This document shows, one piece after another, positions 1 to 9,333 of a DNA stretch of 53,692 bases. Within the stretch, counting starts at the first letter, position 1, and each line of letters begins with the position of its first letter. The position numbers and the translations under genes were made by a program. The notes beneath the pieces were generated by a model that worked only from the letters and a program-made list of their open reading frames with translations, was not told where the DNA came from and made no database searches. The stretch is from OCS116 cluster bacterium AG-390-A19 (GTDB taxonomy: Bacteria; Pseudomonadota; Alphaproteobacteria; MED-G09), in assembly GCA_003278145.1 (NCBI GenBank), contig QCGV01000006.1:1-53692 (forward strand), given 5' to 3'.

Positions 1-1
1 T

Positions 2-574
2 ACTATTAAACCAATCGCCGGTACAAGATTAAAAATACAAGGATCGAATAGAGAATTAGCTGAAGAACTTCTCTCTGATCCCAAAGAGAGAGCTGAACAT
101 TTGATGTTGTTAGATTTGGGAAGGAATGATGTGGGAAAGGTTTCTAAAATAGGAACTGTGAATGTTAAAAATCCTTTCAGTATTCAAGAAACATCTAATC
201 TTCTTCATATTGTATCAACAGTTGAAGGAGAGCTAAAAGATAAAGATGATGAAATAACCTCATTATCAGCTGGGTTTCCAGCAGGTACTGTTTCTGGAGC
301 ACCAAAAATAAGAGCAATGGAAATCATTGATGAATTAGAAAAAGAAAAAAGAGGTATTTATGCAGGTGCTATTGGATATTTCTCGTCGAACGGAGATATG
401 GATACAGCAATAGCTCTTAGAACAGCAATTATTAAGGATGAAATAATGTATGTTCAAGCTGGTGGAGGAGTTGTTTATGACTCAAATGAAGAATATGAAT
501 ATAATGAAACAGTTAATAAATCACAGGCACTTTTTTCTGCTGCAAAAGATGCCATCAAGAGAAATTTAAATTAA
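2..574 (+). CDS. trpE: Anthranilate synthase component I, 3' part (TrpE)
   Basis: This is the C-terminal part of the chorismate-binding subunit that makes anthranilate, the first step of tryptophan synthesis. The reading frame is open from base 2, so the gene begins upstream of the window and the first Met inside it (101) is internal. The first visible residues include PIAGTR, a hallmark of the chorismate-binding fold. It is followed by GAPKIRAMEIIDELE, by GYFSSNGDMDTAIALRT and by the GGGVVYDS motif near the end. The stop overlaps the trpG start by one base (TAATG), which implies translational coupling with its glutaminase partner. PabB shares this fold, but the trpG-trpD-trpC context makes TrpE the better call. 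Confidence 0.95.
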   Translation, partial: TIKPIAGTRLKIQGSNRELAEELLSDPKERAEHLMLLDLGRNDVGKVSKIGTVNVKNPFSIQETSNLLHIVSTVEGELKDKDDEITSLSAGFPAGTVSGAPKIRAMEIIDELEKEKRGIYAGAIGYFSSNGDMDTAIALRTAIIKDEIMYVQAGGGVVYDSNEEYEYNETVNKSQALFSAAKDAIKRNLN

Positions 575-1140
575 TGATTGTTTTGATAGATAATTACGAT
601 AGCTTTACATGGAATCTTTACCATTTTCTTGGTGATTTGGGTTGCAAAACAGAGGTATACAGAAATGATAAAATTTCTGTCACTGACGTAATAAAATTAA
701 AACCAAGCCAAATAGTTATATCGCCAGGGCCATGTGATCCAAATTCTGCAGGCATATCAATGAGTTTAGTTAATGCAGCTGTTAAAAATGATATCCCCCT
801 TTTAGGGGTTTGTTTAGGTCATCAATCTATTGCCCAGGCTTTAGGGGGTAAAGTAATAAGATGTCATGAGATAATTCATGGAAAAACAGATAATATTTTT
901 AATGATCAAAAAACTATTTTTAAAGGAATTCCTGATAAATTTAATGCAACTAGGTATCATTCTCTAGTTGTATCTAATGAAAATTTACCCAGTAATATAG
1001 AAATATCTGCAAAAACTAGCGATGGTATTATTATGGGAATTAGACATAAAGAATCAAGAGTTGAAGGAATCCAATTTCATCCAGAAAGTATTGCTACTGA
1101 TTACGGTCATAAAATACTTAAAAACTTTGTAGGACTTTAA
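574..1140 (+). CDS. trpG: Anthranilate synthase glutamine amidotransferase (TrpG)
   Basis: This 188-aa class I glutamine amidotransferase supplies ammonia to TrpE. The nucleophile elbow GVCLGHQ places the catalytic Cys at residue 80. The HPES motif near the C-terminus gives His169 and Glu171, completing the triad. The N-terminal LIDNYDSFTWNL is typical of TrpG/PabA. It overlaps trpE by one base, and trpD starts on the base right after its stop, so it lies inside a trpEGDC operon. The same protein may also serve as PabA in folate synthesis, as in many bacteria, but nothing here tests that. Confidence 0.96.
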   Translation: MIVLIDNYDSFTWNLYHFLGDLGCKTEVYRNDKISVTDVIKLKPSQIVISPGPCDPNSAGISMSLVNAAVKNDIPLLGVCLGHQSIAQALGGKVIRCHEIIHGKTDNIFNDQKTIFKGIPDKFNATRYHSLVVSNENLPSNIEISAKTSDGIIMGIRHKESRVEGIQFHPESIATDYGHKILKNFVGL

Positions 1141-2157
1141 ATGAAAGATTTTGATAAAATAATATCAAAAATTTCCTCTAAGGATGGACTAACAGACGAT
1201 GAGAGCTACTTTTCTTTTAGTTATATTTTAGAAGGAAATGCGAACGAAGATCAAATAGAAAAATTTCTCCTTGGTTTAAGGGAGAGAGGTGAAAAAATTG
1301 AAGAAATAACTTCTGCGACAAAAGTTATGAGAGAGAAATCCTCAAAAGTTATTGCTCCTGAAAATGCAATTGATACCTGCGGAACTGGTGGTAGTGGATC
1401 CGGTAAATACAATATATCTACAGCTGCATCATTGGTAGCTGCTGGAGCAGGTTCAATTATAGCGAAACACGGTAACAGAACTTCTTTATCGTCAAAATCG
1501 GGTTCTTCACAAGTGCTTGAAGAGCTGGGTGTTAAATTAGATATAGATGCGAAAAAAATTACTGAGTGTATGGAAAAATCTAATATAGGGTTTATGTTTG
1601 CACCAAATCATCACCCAGCAATGAAGTATGTTGGGCCAGTAAGGCAAAAGCTTAAAATAAGAACAATTTTTAATATCCTTGGGCCACTATCAAATCCTGC
1701 AAATGTAAAAAAACAATTACTAGGTGTTTTTGATAAAAAATGGATTAGACCAATGGCTGAAACACTAAAAAATCTTGGTTCACACAGGGCCTTGCTTGTA
1801 AATGGATCAGATGGTTTTGATGAATTAACAACTACCGGCATTTCATATGTTGCTGAATTGAATAATAATCAAATTAAGACCTATGAAATCAATCCAGAAG
1901 ACTTAGGCATTAAACTTTCAAATTTTGAAGATCTGATAGGTGGAAATCCAGAACATAATGCAAAAAAAATTATTAATCTTTTGGATGGAGAAAAAGGTCC
2001 TTATAGAGATATAGTAATGCTAAATTCTGCTGCAGCTCTCTATGTAGATGGTAAGGTGGAGAATCTTAAAGATGGAATTTCTTTATCTAAAAATTCAATA
2101 GATAATGGAAAAGCTAAAATTGCCTTAAAAAATTTAATAAGGATCTCAAATTCATGA
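1141..2157 (+). CDS. trpD: Anthranilate phosphoribosyltransferase (TrpD)
   Basis: This 338-aa enzyme transfers the phosphoribosyl group of PRPP to anthranilate, the second step of tryptophan synthesis. The glycine-rich PRPP loop DTCGTGGSGSGKYN lies around residues 78-91, and the KHGNR motif that contacts substrate at residues 109-113. The length is normal for the family. Its ATG directly follows the trpG stop, and its own stop overlaps trpC by four bases (ATGA), so translation is probably coupled along the operon. It stands alone and is not fused to TrpG as in enterobacteria. Confidence 0.97.
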   Translation: MKDFDKIISKISSKDGLTDDESYFSFSYILEGNANEDQIEKFLLGLRERGEKIEEITSATKVMREKSSKVIAPENAIDTCGTGGSGSGKYNISTAASLVAAGAGSIIAKHGNRTSLSSKSGSSQVLEELGVKLDIDAKKITECMEKSNIGFMFAPNHHPAMKYVGPVRQKLKIRTIFNILGPLSNPANVKKQLLGVFDKKWIRPMAETLKNLGSHRALLVNGSDGFDELTTTGISYVAELNNNQIKTYEINPEDLGIKLSNFEDLIGGNPEHNAKKIINLLDGEKGPYRDIVMLNSAAALYVDGKVENLKDGISLSKNSIDNGKAKIALKNLIRISNS

Positions 2158-2951
2158 AAAGTATTTTAGAAAAAATTGTTCAATATAAAAAGTTAGAAGT
2201 TGAGAGTTGTAAAAAAAAATTACCTATTAAAGATCTTGAAAAAAAAATTTTAAAAGTAGATCCCGTAATTAATTTTGAAAATAGACTTAAAGAAAAAAAC
2301 AAAAGTGGAAAAGCAGGTATTATTGCTGAAATTAAAAAGGCAAGTCCATCAAAAGGAATAATAAGGAAAAATTTCGATCATATTAAAATAGCTAAAGAAT
2401 ATGTTAAAGGTGAAGCTGCATGCTTATCAATTCTTACAGATAATCCATCTTTTCAGGGCTCTCCAGAATATCTTAAAGAAATTAGAAAGTTAGTTAGAAT
2501 ACCAATTTTAAGAAAAGATTTTATAATAGATAATTACCAGATATACGAATCTAGATCTTGGGGCTCTGATTGTATTTTGATTATAATGAGAATTTTAAAT
2601 GACTCAGATATTGATGCTTTTGTAAAAACTGCAAGAGACTTAAAAATGAGTATACTATTTGAAGTTCATTCAAAAGAGGAGGTTGTTAGAGCTTTAAAAT
2701 TTAATCCTAGCTTAATTGGAATAAATAATAGAAACCTTGAAAACTTTGAGACCAACATTAAGAACAGTATTGAGATTAAAAAAGTTATTCCAAATAATAT
2801 ATTAGTAATAAGCGAGTCTGGAATAAATTCATACAGAGATATAAATTATCTTGGAAACGAAAATATAAATAACTTTTTAATAGGTGAAAGCCTCATGAAA
2901 TCAAAAAAAATAAGTGAAGATCTAAGCCTTCTTGTTAATAGAGGAAACTAA
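2154..2951 (+). CDS. trpC: Indole-3-glycerol phosphate synthase (TrpC)
   Basis: This 265-aa (beta/alpha)8-barrel enzyme closes the indole ring. The family motifs appear in order: AEIKKASPSKG (residues 58-68), FQGS (100-103), ILRKDFIIDNYQIYE (118-132), GINNRN, and ISESGI near the C-terminus. A small oddity is SWGSD at 135-139, where most relatives have A-x-G-A-D. Trp136 sits where a small residue is usual, but the catalytic motifs are intact. It is not fused to TrpF; trpF, trpB and trpA are not in the window. The stop overlaps moaC by one base. Confidence 0.96.
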   Translation: MKSILEKIVQYKKLEVESCKKKLPIKDLEKKILKVDPVINFENRLKEKNKSGKAGIIAEIKKASPSKGIIRKNFDHIKIAKEYVKGEAACLSILTDNPSFQGSPEYLKEIRKLVRIPILRKDFIIDNYQIYESRSWGSDCILIIMRILNDSDIDAFVKTARDLKMSILFEVHSKEEVVRALKFNPSLIGINNRNLENFETNIKNSIEIKKVIPNNILVISESGINSYRDINYLGNENINNFLIGESLMKSKKISEDLSLLVNRGN

Positions 2952-3421
2952 TGCCTAAAATTACTCATTTAAATAAAAAAGGTGAAGCACACATGGTTAA
3001 TGTGGGTGATAAAAAAATATCAAAAAGATATGCAATGGCTGAGGGTTTTGTAAGGGTAAATGAAGAAATTATTGAAAAGATAAAAAAAGATAATTTACCT
3101 AAAGGAGATCTTTTTGGTTCGGCTAGAATTGCTGGCATTATGGCTGCAAAAAAAACTTCTGAACTTATACCTCTTTGTCATAACTTAGTTATCTCGTCTA
3201 TAGAAATAGAAATTAAATTAATTAAAAATGATGTTCATGTTTTAAGCAAAGTTAAATGTGACGGTAAAACTGGAGTTGAAATGGAGGCATTAACCGCCGT
3301 TTCTGTATCATGCTTAACTATCTACGATATGTTAAAGGGATTAGATAAAAATACTTTTATTTCTAATATCCAGCTTTTAAAAAAAAGTGGGGGTAAGTCA
3401 GGTGACTGGAAAAGAAAATAA
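2951..3421 (+). CDS. moaC: Cyclic pyranopterin monophosphate synthase (MoaC)
   Basis: This 156-aa enzyme acts with MoaA to turn GTP into cyclic pyranopterin monophosphate, the first molybdenum-cofactor intermediate. The family motifs LCHNL (residues 75-79) and KTGVEMEALTAVS are present, as is the C-terminal SGGKSG sequence. Its start overlaps the trpC stop (TAATG), and it runs on to overlap moeA. The trpC-moaC-moeA-lexA order is common in Alphaproteobacteria. Having both moaC and moeA implies that the cell makes at least one molybdoenzyme, which is not in this window. Confidence 0.95.
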   Translation: MPKITHLNKKGEAHMVNVGDKKISKRYAMAEGFVRVNEEIIEKIKKDNLPKGDLFGSARIAGIMAAKKTSELIPLCHNLVISSIEIEIKLIKNDVHVLSKVKCDGKTGVEMEALTAVSVSCLTIYDMLKGLDKNTFISNIQLLKKSGGKSGDWKRK

Positions 3422-4616
3422 TCCTATTTCTGTTGAAGATGCAAAAAAAAGAATTCTAAAATCCATAAAACCAATTAATAAAACTGAAAAAATAAATACA
3501 AAAGATTGCTTGAATAGAATTTTATCTAAATCAATCAAGGCAAAAAGAACTCAACCTGAGTTTAATACTTCAGCAATGGATGGATATGCAATTAGAAAAA
3601 GTTTTTTAAAAAATTTACCAAAAGATTTAAACATTATTGGAGAAACTCAAGCTGGTAGTAGAAATAAATTCAAATTAAAAAAAAACCAAGCTGTGAGAGT
3701 TTTTACAGGTTCATTTTTGCCCGAGGGTTGTGACAAAGTTATTTTGCAAGAAAATTGTGATAGAAGCGGAGATAAAATTCTTGTTAAAGAAGAAAATATA
3801 GAGAGCTATATAAGAAAAAAAGGAGAAGATTTTTATAAAAATGATCAATGCTTATTAAAATCTTCTCTTTTGGATTCTGGAGGCATAGCTCTTGCAGGAG
3901 CAATGAATTATAAATCTCTTGAGGTTTATAAAAAACCAAATATTGGAGTTATTGCTAACGGAAATGAATTATTTGAACCAGGTGGTATAAATCAACAAAT
4001 CAAGCAACCTGCGTCTACAAAAGCATCAATAATATCTCTAATAAATGCCTGGGGTGGAAAAGCTATTGATCTTGGTATAGCCAAAGATACATTAAATTCA
4101 TTAAAAACAAAATTACAAAAAGGTCTTAGTTATGACATGATTGTTACTATTGGCGGGGCATCAGTTGGTGATTATGATTTAGTATATCAATCATTAAAAG
4201 AGATGAATTTTAAACTCAATTTTTGGAAAATAAAAATGAAGCCAGGAAAGCCTCTTATGTTTGGTACTCTAAAAAATAAACCAATAATTGGCCTTCCAGG
4301 AAACCCAGTTTCTTCAATAGTATGTGCGCAATTATTTTTAAAACAATCAATATATAGGCTTCAAAATTACAACTACACTGAAAATATTTTTTATTTACGC
4401 CTAGGAAAAGACCTGCCAAAGAATAATTGGAGGGAAAGCTATATAAGGGGATATTTATCAAAAAGTAAGAGTAATCAGATTATTGCAATGCCTATTTCCA
4501 ATCAGGACAGTTCGTCCTTAACCTCATTTGCAAAAGCTAATATTCTCATTATTAGAGACCCTAATGCAAAAAAAATTAAAAAAGGTTCCTTAGTAAAAGC
4601 TCTTATTCTTAATTAA
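3402..4616 (+). CDS. moeA: Molybdopterin molybdenumtransferase (MoeA)
   Basis: MoeA inserts molybdenum into adenylylated molybdopterin. Recognisable motifs are SAMDGYAIR near the N-terminus, TIGGASVGDYD in the central MoaB/MogA-like domain, and KPLMFG followed by GLPGNPVSS. I prefer a GTG start at 3402 (404 aa), because a G-rich Shine-Dalgarno-like stretch lies about seven bases upstream (3389-3394). The frame also has a GTG at 3387 (409 aa), but it lacks an upstream ribosome site. There is no ATG before the first conserved residues. Either start overlaps moaC, by 20 or 35 bases. Confidence 0.93.
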   Translation: MTGKENNPISVEDAKKRILKSIKPINKTEKINTKDCLNRILSKSIKAKRTQPEFNTSAMDGYAIRKSFLKNLPKDLNIIGETQAGSRNKFKLKKNQAVRVFTGSFLPEGCDKVILQENCDRSGDKILVKEENIESYIRKKGEDFYKNDQCLLKSSLLDSGGIALAGAMNYKSLEVYKKPNIGVIANGNELFEPGGINQQIKQPASTKASIISLINAWGGKAIDLGIAKDTLNSLKTKLQKGLSYDMIVTIGGASVGDYDLVYQSLKEMNFKLNFWKIKMKPGKPLMFGTLKNKPIIGLPGNPVSSIVCAQLFLKQSIYRLQNYNYTENIFYLRLGKDLPKNNWRESYIRGYLSKSKSNQIIAMPISNQDSSSLTSFAKANILIIRDPNAKKIKKGSLVKALILN

Positions 4617-4629
4617 TCATTTTAAGTAC

Positions 4630-4676
4630 TTGACGAAAATAGAGAACAAAAGTAAAACATCGTTCTACTTTAGTTC
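4630..4676 (+). promoter_or_regulatory. lexA promoter with alphaproteobacterial SOS box
   Basis: A sigma70-like promoter is visible: -35 TTGACG at 4630-4635, a 17-base spacer, and -10 TAAAAC at 4653-4658. Just downstream, at 4662-4676, is an exact GTTC-N7-GTTC direct repeat, the established LexA operator of Alphaproteobacteria. It would cover the expected transcription start about 30 bases before the lexA ATG, so LexA very probably represses its own gene. Confidence 0.85.
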
Positions 4677-4706
4677 TATAATTTTACTAAAAGTGAGGAT
4701 TAAAAT

Positions 4707-5387
4707 ATGTTAACAAAAAAACAAAATGAACTTTTAATTTATATTAATCAAAATCTAAGAGAAACAGGAGTTGCCCCTTCTTATGAGGAAATGAAAGAAG
4801 CTCTGGACCTTAGATCAAAATCAGGAATACATCGTTTAATAAATGCTCTCGAAGAAAGAGGATTTATAAGAAGACTACCTCATAGAGCTAGAGCTATTGA
4901 AGTTACAAAGCTTCCATCAGCCTCCTCTCACAATAAAAATGCAAATTTTAATCCAGAATTAATTAAAGTTAAAAAAGAAGATTACAAAAATGATATTTTT
5001 GAAGATCTTCATGAAATTAAAATGATGGGAAAAATTGCTGCAGGAACACCAATAGCTGCTATTGAATATGAAAAAAATAAAATATCAGTTCCAAATCATA
5101 TGGTTGGATCAGGAGAACACTATGCTCTCGAAATTGAAGGAGACTCAATGATTGGCGCAGGAATTTTAGATGGTGATACCGCAATAATAAAAAAAGCTGA
5201 TGATGCTTATTCAGGTGAAATTATTGTTGCTTTAATTGATGGTGAAGAGGCGACCCTCAAGAGACTAAGAAAAAAAGGTGAAACAATAGCCCTTGAACCA
5301 GCAAACAGTGCTTATGAAACCAAAATATACGGTCCAGATAGAGTGCAAGTTCAAGGTACATTAGTTGGGATACTTAGATCATATTAA
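4707..5387 (+). CDS. lexA: SOS repressor LexA
   Basis: This 226-aa repressor of the DNA-damage response is self-cleaved when RecA is activated. The N-terminal winged helix-turn-helix covers about residues 1-65 ([24 protein letters not shown]). The cleavage site is the Ala112-Gly113 bond in IAAGTP. The catalytic dyad is Ser147 in EGDSM and Lys185 in the ATLKR region. A good ribosome site (GAGGA) precedes the ATG. The operator just upstream is of the GTTC-N7-GTTC type, matching an alphaproteobacterial LexA. comEC, often found next to it in this synteny, is absent. Confidence 0.97.
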   Translation: MLTKKQNELLIYINQNLRETGVAPSYEEMKEALDLRSKSGIHRLINALEERGFIRRLPHRARAIEVTKLPSASSHNKNANFNPELIKVKKEDYKNDIFEDLHEIKMMGKIAAGTPIAAIEYEKNKISVPNHMVGSGEHYALEIEGDSMIGAGILDGDTAIIKKADDAYSGEIIVALIDGEEATLKRLRKKGETIALEPANSAYETKIYGPDRVQVQGTLVGILRSY

Positions 5388-5398
5388 TTCATAAATTT

Positions 5399-5424
5399 AT
5401 TTACTTGAATAATAGTAAATTTTC
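5399..5424 (+). terminator. Possible weak terminator after lexA
   Basis: An AT-only 7-bp inverted repeat (ATTTACT at 5399-5405, AGTAAAT at 5414-5420) with an 8-base loop runs into TTTT, just after the lexA stop. There is one G-C pair per arm, so termination may be inefficient. Confidence 0.3.
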
Positions 5425-5466
5425 CTAAAGAATTGAAATCATATAAAAGTCTGGAATTTAATTAAA

Positions 5467-6858
5467 GTGAATAATAAAACTCAAGTAGTAACTCGATTTG
5501 CTCCTTCTCCTACAGGATATTTGCATATTGGGGGAGTCAGAACTGCTTTATTTAATTGGCTTTACGCAAAAAAAAATAATGGTAAATTTTTACTTAGAAT
5601 AGAAGACACTGATCGAAAGAGATCAAGTAATGAGGCTATTAATATAATTTTAGAAGGTCTCGAATGGCTTGGCTTAAATTTTGATGATACCCCAATATAT
5701 CAAAACAATAATATCAAAAGACATAGAGAAATTGTTCAAAAACTCTTGAATTATGGTAACGCTTATAAGTGTTGGGCCTCAGAAGAGGAACTGACATTAA
5801 TGAAAAATAAAGCTAAAAAAGATGGTTCAAATATTGGTTATAATGGGTTATGGCGCGATAAAGAACCAACAGAAAATGAAGAGGGAAAACCTTATACGGT
5901 TAGGTTTAAATCAGAGCAAAGTGGTGAAACAATAGTTAATGATAATGTTCAAGGCAATGTGATATTTCAAAATAATAATATTGAGGATTTTATAATCCTA
6001 AGATCAGATGGGTCACCAACTTATATGCTATCGGCTGTAGTTGATGATCATGACATGATGATTACTGATATTATTAGAGGTGATGACCATTTAAATAACA
6101 CGGCAAAGCAAATACAAATATATAAGGCTCTTAATTGGAAAGTACCTAAATTTTCTCATATTCCACTTATTCATGGAGATGATGGTTCAAAATTATCTAA
6201 ACGCCATGGCGCATTGGGAATTGATTACTATGAAAAAAAAGGTTTTCTCTCTGAAGCAATTAAGAATTATTTATTAAGATTAGGTTGGAGCCATGGTGAT
6301 AAGGAAATTTTTAGTGAAACTGAAATGATCGAACTTTTTAATCTTAAGAATATTAGAAAATCATCTTCAAGATTAGATATTGAAAAGTTAAAAAACTTAA
6401 ACAATCATTACATTAAAAGTAAAAGTGATGATGAGTTATTTAGAATAATAAAATTAAAAAATAAAAACTTTGAGAAATATCAAACCCCAATTTTAAAAAT
6501 TTTATCAGAAATAAAGATAAAAACAAAAACAATAGATGAGATAGTTGAGTCTCTTGAATTTATTTCTCAAAAAAGACCAATAAAATTAAACACAAAAGCT
6601 ATTGAAGTTTTGACAATTGATGCAAAAAATAATTTATCTGAAATTAAAAAAAATATAGAAACCCTTGATAGTTGGGACGTTAATAATATAGAACAGATGT
6701 TAAAAGGTTTCTCTTCTTCTAAAGGTATAAAGTTTAAAGATATAGGCTTACCTTTAAGAGCTGTTTTAACTGGAACCTTAAGCTCTCCAAGTATATACAA
6801 TGTACTTGATTGTTTAGGAAAAGATGAAGTATTACATCGAATAGATGATGCTTTATAA
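5467..6858 (+). CDS. gltX: Glutamyl-tRNA synthetase (GltX)
   Basis: This 463-aa class I aminoacyl-tRNA synthetase charges tRNA-Glu. The ATP-binding signature PSPTGYLHIGG lies at residues 13-23 and the KMSKS-equivalent KLSKRHG at 242-248. The C-terminal helical anticodon-binding domain is of normal length. Translation must begin at a GTG (5467), because the conserved FAPSPTG motif follows within 16 residues and there is no ATG in frame ahead of it. It lies 79 bases from lexA and 21 from gltA. Many Alphaproteobacteria have two GluRS paralogues; whether this one is discriminating cannot be read from the sequence. Confidence 0.96.
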   Translation: MNNKTQVVTRFAPSPTGYLHIGGVRTALFNWLYAKKNNGKFLLRIEDTDRKRSSNEAINIILEGLEWLGLNFDDTPIYQNNNIKRHREIVQKLLNYGNAYKCWASEEELTLMKNKAKKDGSNIGYNGLWRDKEPTENEEGKPYTVRFKSEQSGETIVNDNVQGNVIFQNNNIEDFIILRSDGSPTYMLSAVVDDHDMMITDIIRGDDHLNNTAKQIQIYKALNWKVPKFSHIPLIHGDDGSKLSKRHGALGIDYYEKKGFLSEAIKNYLLRLGWSHGDKEIFSETEMIELFNLKNIRKSSSRLDIEKLKNLNNHYIKSKSDDELFRIIKLKNKNFEKYQTPILKILSEIKIKTKTIDEIVESLEFISQKRPIKLNTKAIEVLTIDAKNNLSEIKKNIETLDSWDVNNIEQMLKGFSSSKGIKFKDIGLPLRAVLTGTLSSPSIYNVLDCLGKDEVLHRIDDAL

Positions 6859-6879
6859 TTAATGATAAGGGATTAAATA

Positions 6880-8178
6880 ATGTCAGATAAAAACTCTGAA
6901 AATGCTAAATTAAAATTAAGTAATGATGAAATAGATTACAATATTGATCAAGGAACCATAGGACCTGATGTAATAGATATTTCTAAACTTTATTCTGACA
7001 CTGGAAAATTTACTTATGATCCAGGTTTTACATCTACAGCTAGTTGTAAATCATCAATAACCTATATTGATGGAGAAGAAGGAACATTATTGTATAGGGG
7101 GTATCCTATTGAACAATTAGCAGAGAAAGGTAATTATCTAGAAACATGTTACTTATTACTTAACGGTGAACTTCCAAACAAACAAGAATTTGAAGAATTT
7201 GATAATATAATAACAAACCATACAATGGTGCATGAACAATTAAACAGGTTTTTTGGAGGTTTTAGACCCGACGCTCACCCAATGGCAATAATGTGTGGTG
7301 TTGTAGGGGCTTTATCAGCATTTTATCATGACTCAACAGATATTAATGATCCTGAGCAAAGAAAAATTGCATGCTTTCGTTTGATTGCTAAAATGCCAAC
7401 ATTAGCCGCTATGGCTTATAAACACTCATTAGGTCAACCAGCAATTTATCCTAAAAATGAACTTAGTTACGCATCTAATTTTCTTAATATGTGTTTTGGT
7501 GTTCCGACTGAGGACAAGGAAGTCAATGAGACAATGTCTAGGGCTATGGATAAAATCCTTATCTTACATGCTGACCATGAACAAAATGCTTCAACATCAA
7601 CCGTAAGACTTGCAGGATCATCTGGTGCAAATCCTTTTGCATGTATTGCTTCCGGAATTGCATGTTTATGGGGACCAGCTCATGGAGGAGCAAATGAAGC
7701 ATGTTTAAGAATGCTTGATGAAATAGGAAATGTGAAAAATATTCCTGAGTTCATTAATAAAGCCAAAGATAAAAATGATCCTTTTAGATTAATGGGTTTT
7801 GGTCATAGAGTTTATAAAAACTATGATCCAAGAGCTAAAGTTATGCAAAAAACTTGTCATGAACTTCTTGATCATCTTGGTTTAAAAAATGACCCTAAAT
7901 TAGCAATAGCTATGGAACTAGAAAAAATTGCTCTTGAAGATGAATATTTTATTGAAAAGAAATTATATCCTAACGTGGATTTCTACTCAGGTATTGTAAT
8001 GAAAGCCATGGGATTCCCAATGGAAATGTTTACAGTTCTATTTGCTGTTGGTAGAACAGTTGGATGGGTCTCACAATGGGATGAAATGATTGAAGATAAA
8101 AGCCAAAGAATTGGAAGGCCAAGACAATTATATGTTGGAAATCCAGGAAGAGATTATCAAGACATTAATAATAGGTAA
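6880..8178 (+). CDS. gltA: Citrate synthase (GltA)
   Basis: This 432-aa type II citrate synthase condenses acetyl-CoA and oxaloacetate at the entry of the TCA cycle. The catalytic residues are His268 (in GPAHGGANE), His309 (in GFGHRVYK) and Asp367 (in VDFYSG). [14 protein letters not shown] is also present. A ribosome site (AAGGGA) precedes the ATG. The stop lies one base from the stop of the convergent gene lpxB, with no terminator between them, so transcripts from the two strands probably overlap. Confidence 0.97.
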   Translation: MSDKNSENAKLKLSNDEIDYNIDQGTIGPDVIDISKLYSDTGKFTYDPGFTSTASCKSSITYIDGEEGTLLYRGYPIEQLAEKGNYLETCYLLLNGELPNKQEFEEFDNIITNHTMVHEQLNRFFGGFRPDAHPMAIMCGVVGALSAFYHDSTDINDPEQRKIACFRLIAKMPTLAAMAYKHSLGQPAIYPKNELSYASNFLNMCFGVPTEDKEVNETMSRAMDKILILHADHEQNASTSTVRLAGSSGANPFACIASGIACLWGPAHGGANEACLRMLDEIGNVKNIPEFINKAKDKNDPFRLMGFGHRVYKNYDPRAKVMQKTCHELLDHLGLKNDPKLAIAMELEKIALEDEYFIEKKLYPNVDFYSGIVMKAMGFPMEMFTVLFAVGRTVGWVSQWDEMIEDKSQRIGRPRQLYVGNPGRDYQDINNR

Positions 8179-8179
8179 A

Positions 8180-9322
8180 TTAATTCCTTAAATATTCCAA
8201 AATTTTATTTGCCGCTACTTCTGAAGGGTTCTTATTATCCCCTTCAATAATTTCTTTAAACTTTTTTAGATCATTAATTTGATTTTCAAAAACATTTTTA
8301 TCTAAAAATAAATCTAATACTGATTTTACTACATTTTCTTTATTATAATCAGTTTGTACTAGCTCTTGGACAGATTTTTTATTTAATACAAGATTAATTA
8401 AAGAAATAAAACGAACTTTGGCAAGACGACTTACTATAGACCAGGTTAAAAAATCTAACTTATAAATTACAACCATTGGAATTAAAGATAGCCCAAGCTC
8501 AAGCGTTACTGTTCCCGATGCAGCACAAGCAACATTAGCTTCTCGAAATAATTGGAATTTATCGCTTTCATCAGTAATAACTAAAGAGTCATTAAACTGA
8601 TCTTTCATAAATCTATAATTTTTTTCTTCAGTTGGTATTGCTAAAATAAGATCAGGTATTTTCTTTTTAATTTCTATATATGCTTCTTTAAATGGCTTAA
8701 TATGTCTTTTTATTTCAGATTGTCTACTTCCAGGAAGGAATATAAGAACTGGTTTTTTTTCTAAATTATAATTTTCTCTGAAACTATCTTTTTTTTCTAA
8801 ATTATTAAGTTTTGAGATCACAGGATGACCAACATAAGTTGTCTCTAGACCATGCTTTATAAAAAATTCCCTCTCAAAAGGAAGTAAGGAAAATAAATGA
8901 TCAAAATTTTTTGACATAGACATAGCTCTATTTTGCCGCCAAGCCCATACTGTTGGAGCAACATAACAAATTATAGGAGAACAGAATGACCTTTTCTTTA
9001 ATTTTTTCGCAACTCTATGATTAAAATCAGGACTATCAATTAATATTACCAAATCAGGTTTTTTATTTATTATATCATCTGCTACCTGATTGATTCTTTT
9101 CAATAATTTATTAATTCTTAAAAGAACTGGAAGGATTCCCATTATTGAAAGATCGCTCATTGGGAAAATAGAGTTAAAGTCATGATTTTGCATTAGAGCC
9201 CCACCTACTCCATCAAATTTAAGATTCGAATTACTTTTTACTAGATTTGATATTATTTCTGAGCCTAAAAAATCACCAGAAGGTTCGCCAGCAACTAGAT
9301 ATATTAATTTCTTTTTAGACAA
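8180..9322 (-). CDS. lpxB: Lipid-A-disaccharide synthase (LpxB)
   Basis: This 380-aa GT19-family glycosyltransferase joins UDP-2,3-diacylglucosamine and lipid X to make the lipid A disaccharide at the inner membrane. Motifs are VAGEPSGD (residues 10-17), LLPFEREF, and LPGSRQSEI with its phosphate-binding role. The start is TTG at 9322: the first motif begins at residue 10, and there is no in-frame ATG or GTG that would keep it. The gene is 11 bases after lpxI and is the last gene of the lpx run. Confidence 0.96.
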   Translation of the reverse strand: MSKKKLIYLVAGEPSGDFLGSEIISNLVKSNSNLKFDGVGGALMQNHDFNSIFPMSDLSIMGILPVLLRINKLLKRINQVADDIINKKPDLVILIDSPDFNHRVAKKLKKRSFCSPIICYVAPTVWAWRQNRAMSMSKNFDHLFSLLPFEREFFIKHGLETTYVGHPVISKLNNLEKKDSFRENYNLEKKPVLIFLPGSRQSEIKRHIKPFKEAYIEIKKKIPDLILAIPTEEKNYRFMKDQFNDSLVITDESDKFQLFREANVACAASGTVTLELGLSLIPMVVIYKLDFLTWSIVSRLAKVRFISLINLVLNKKSVQELVQTDYNKENVVKSVLDLFLDKNVFENQINDLKKFKEIIEGDNKNPSEVAANKILEYLRN

Positions 9323-9333
9323 TTTTTTAAGCT

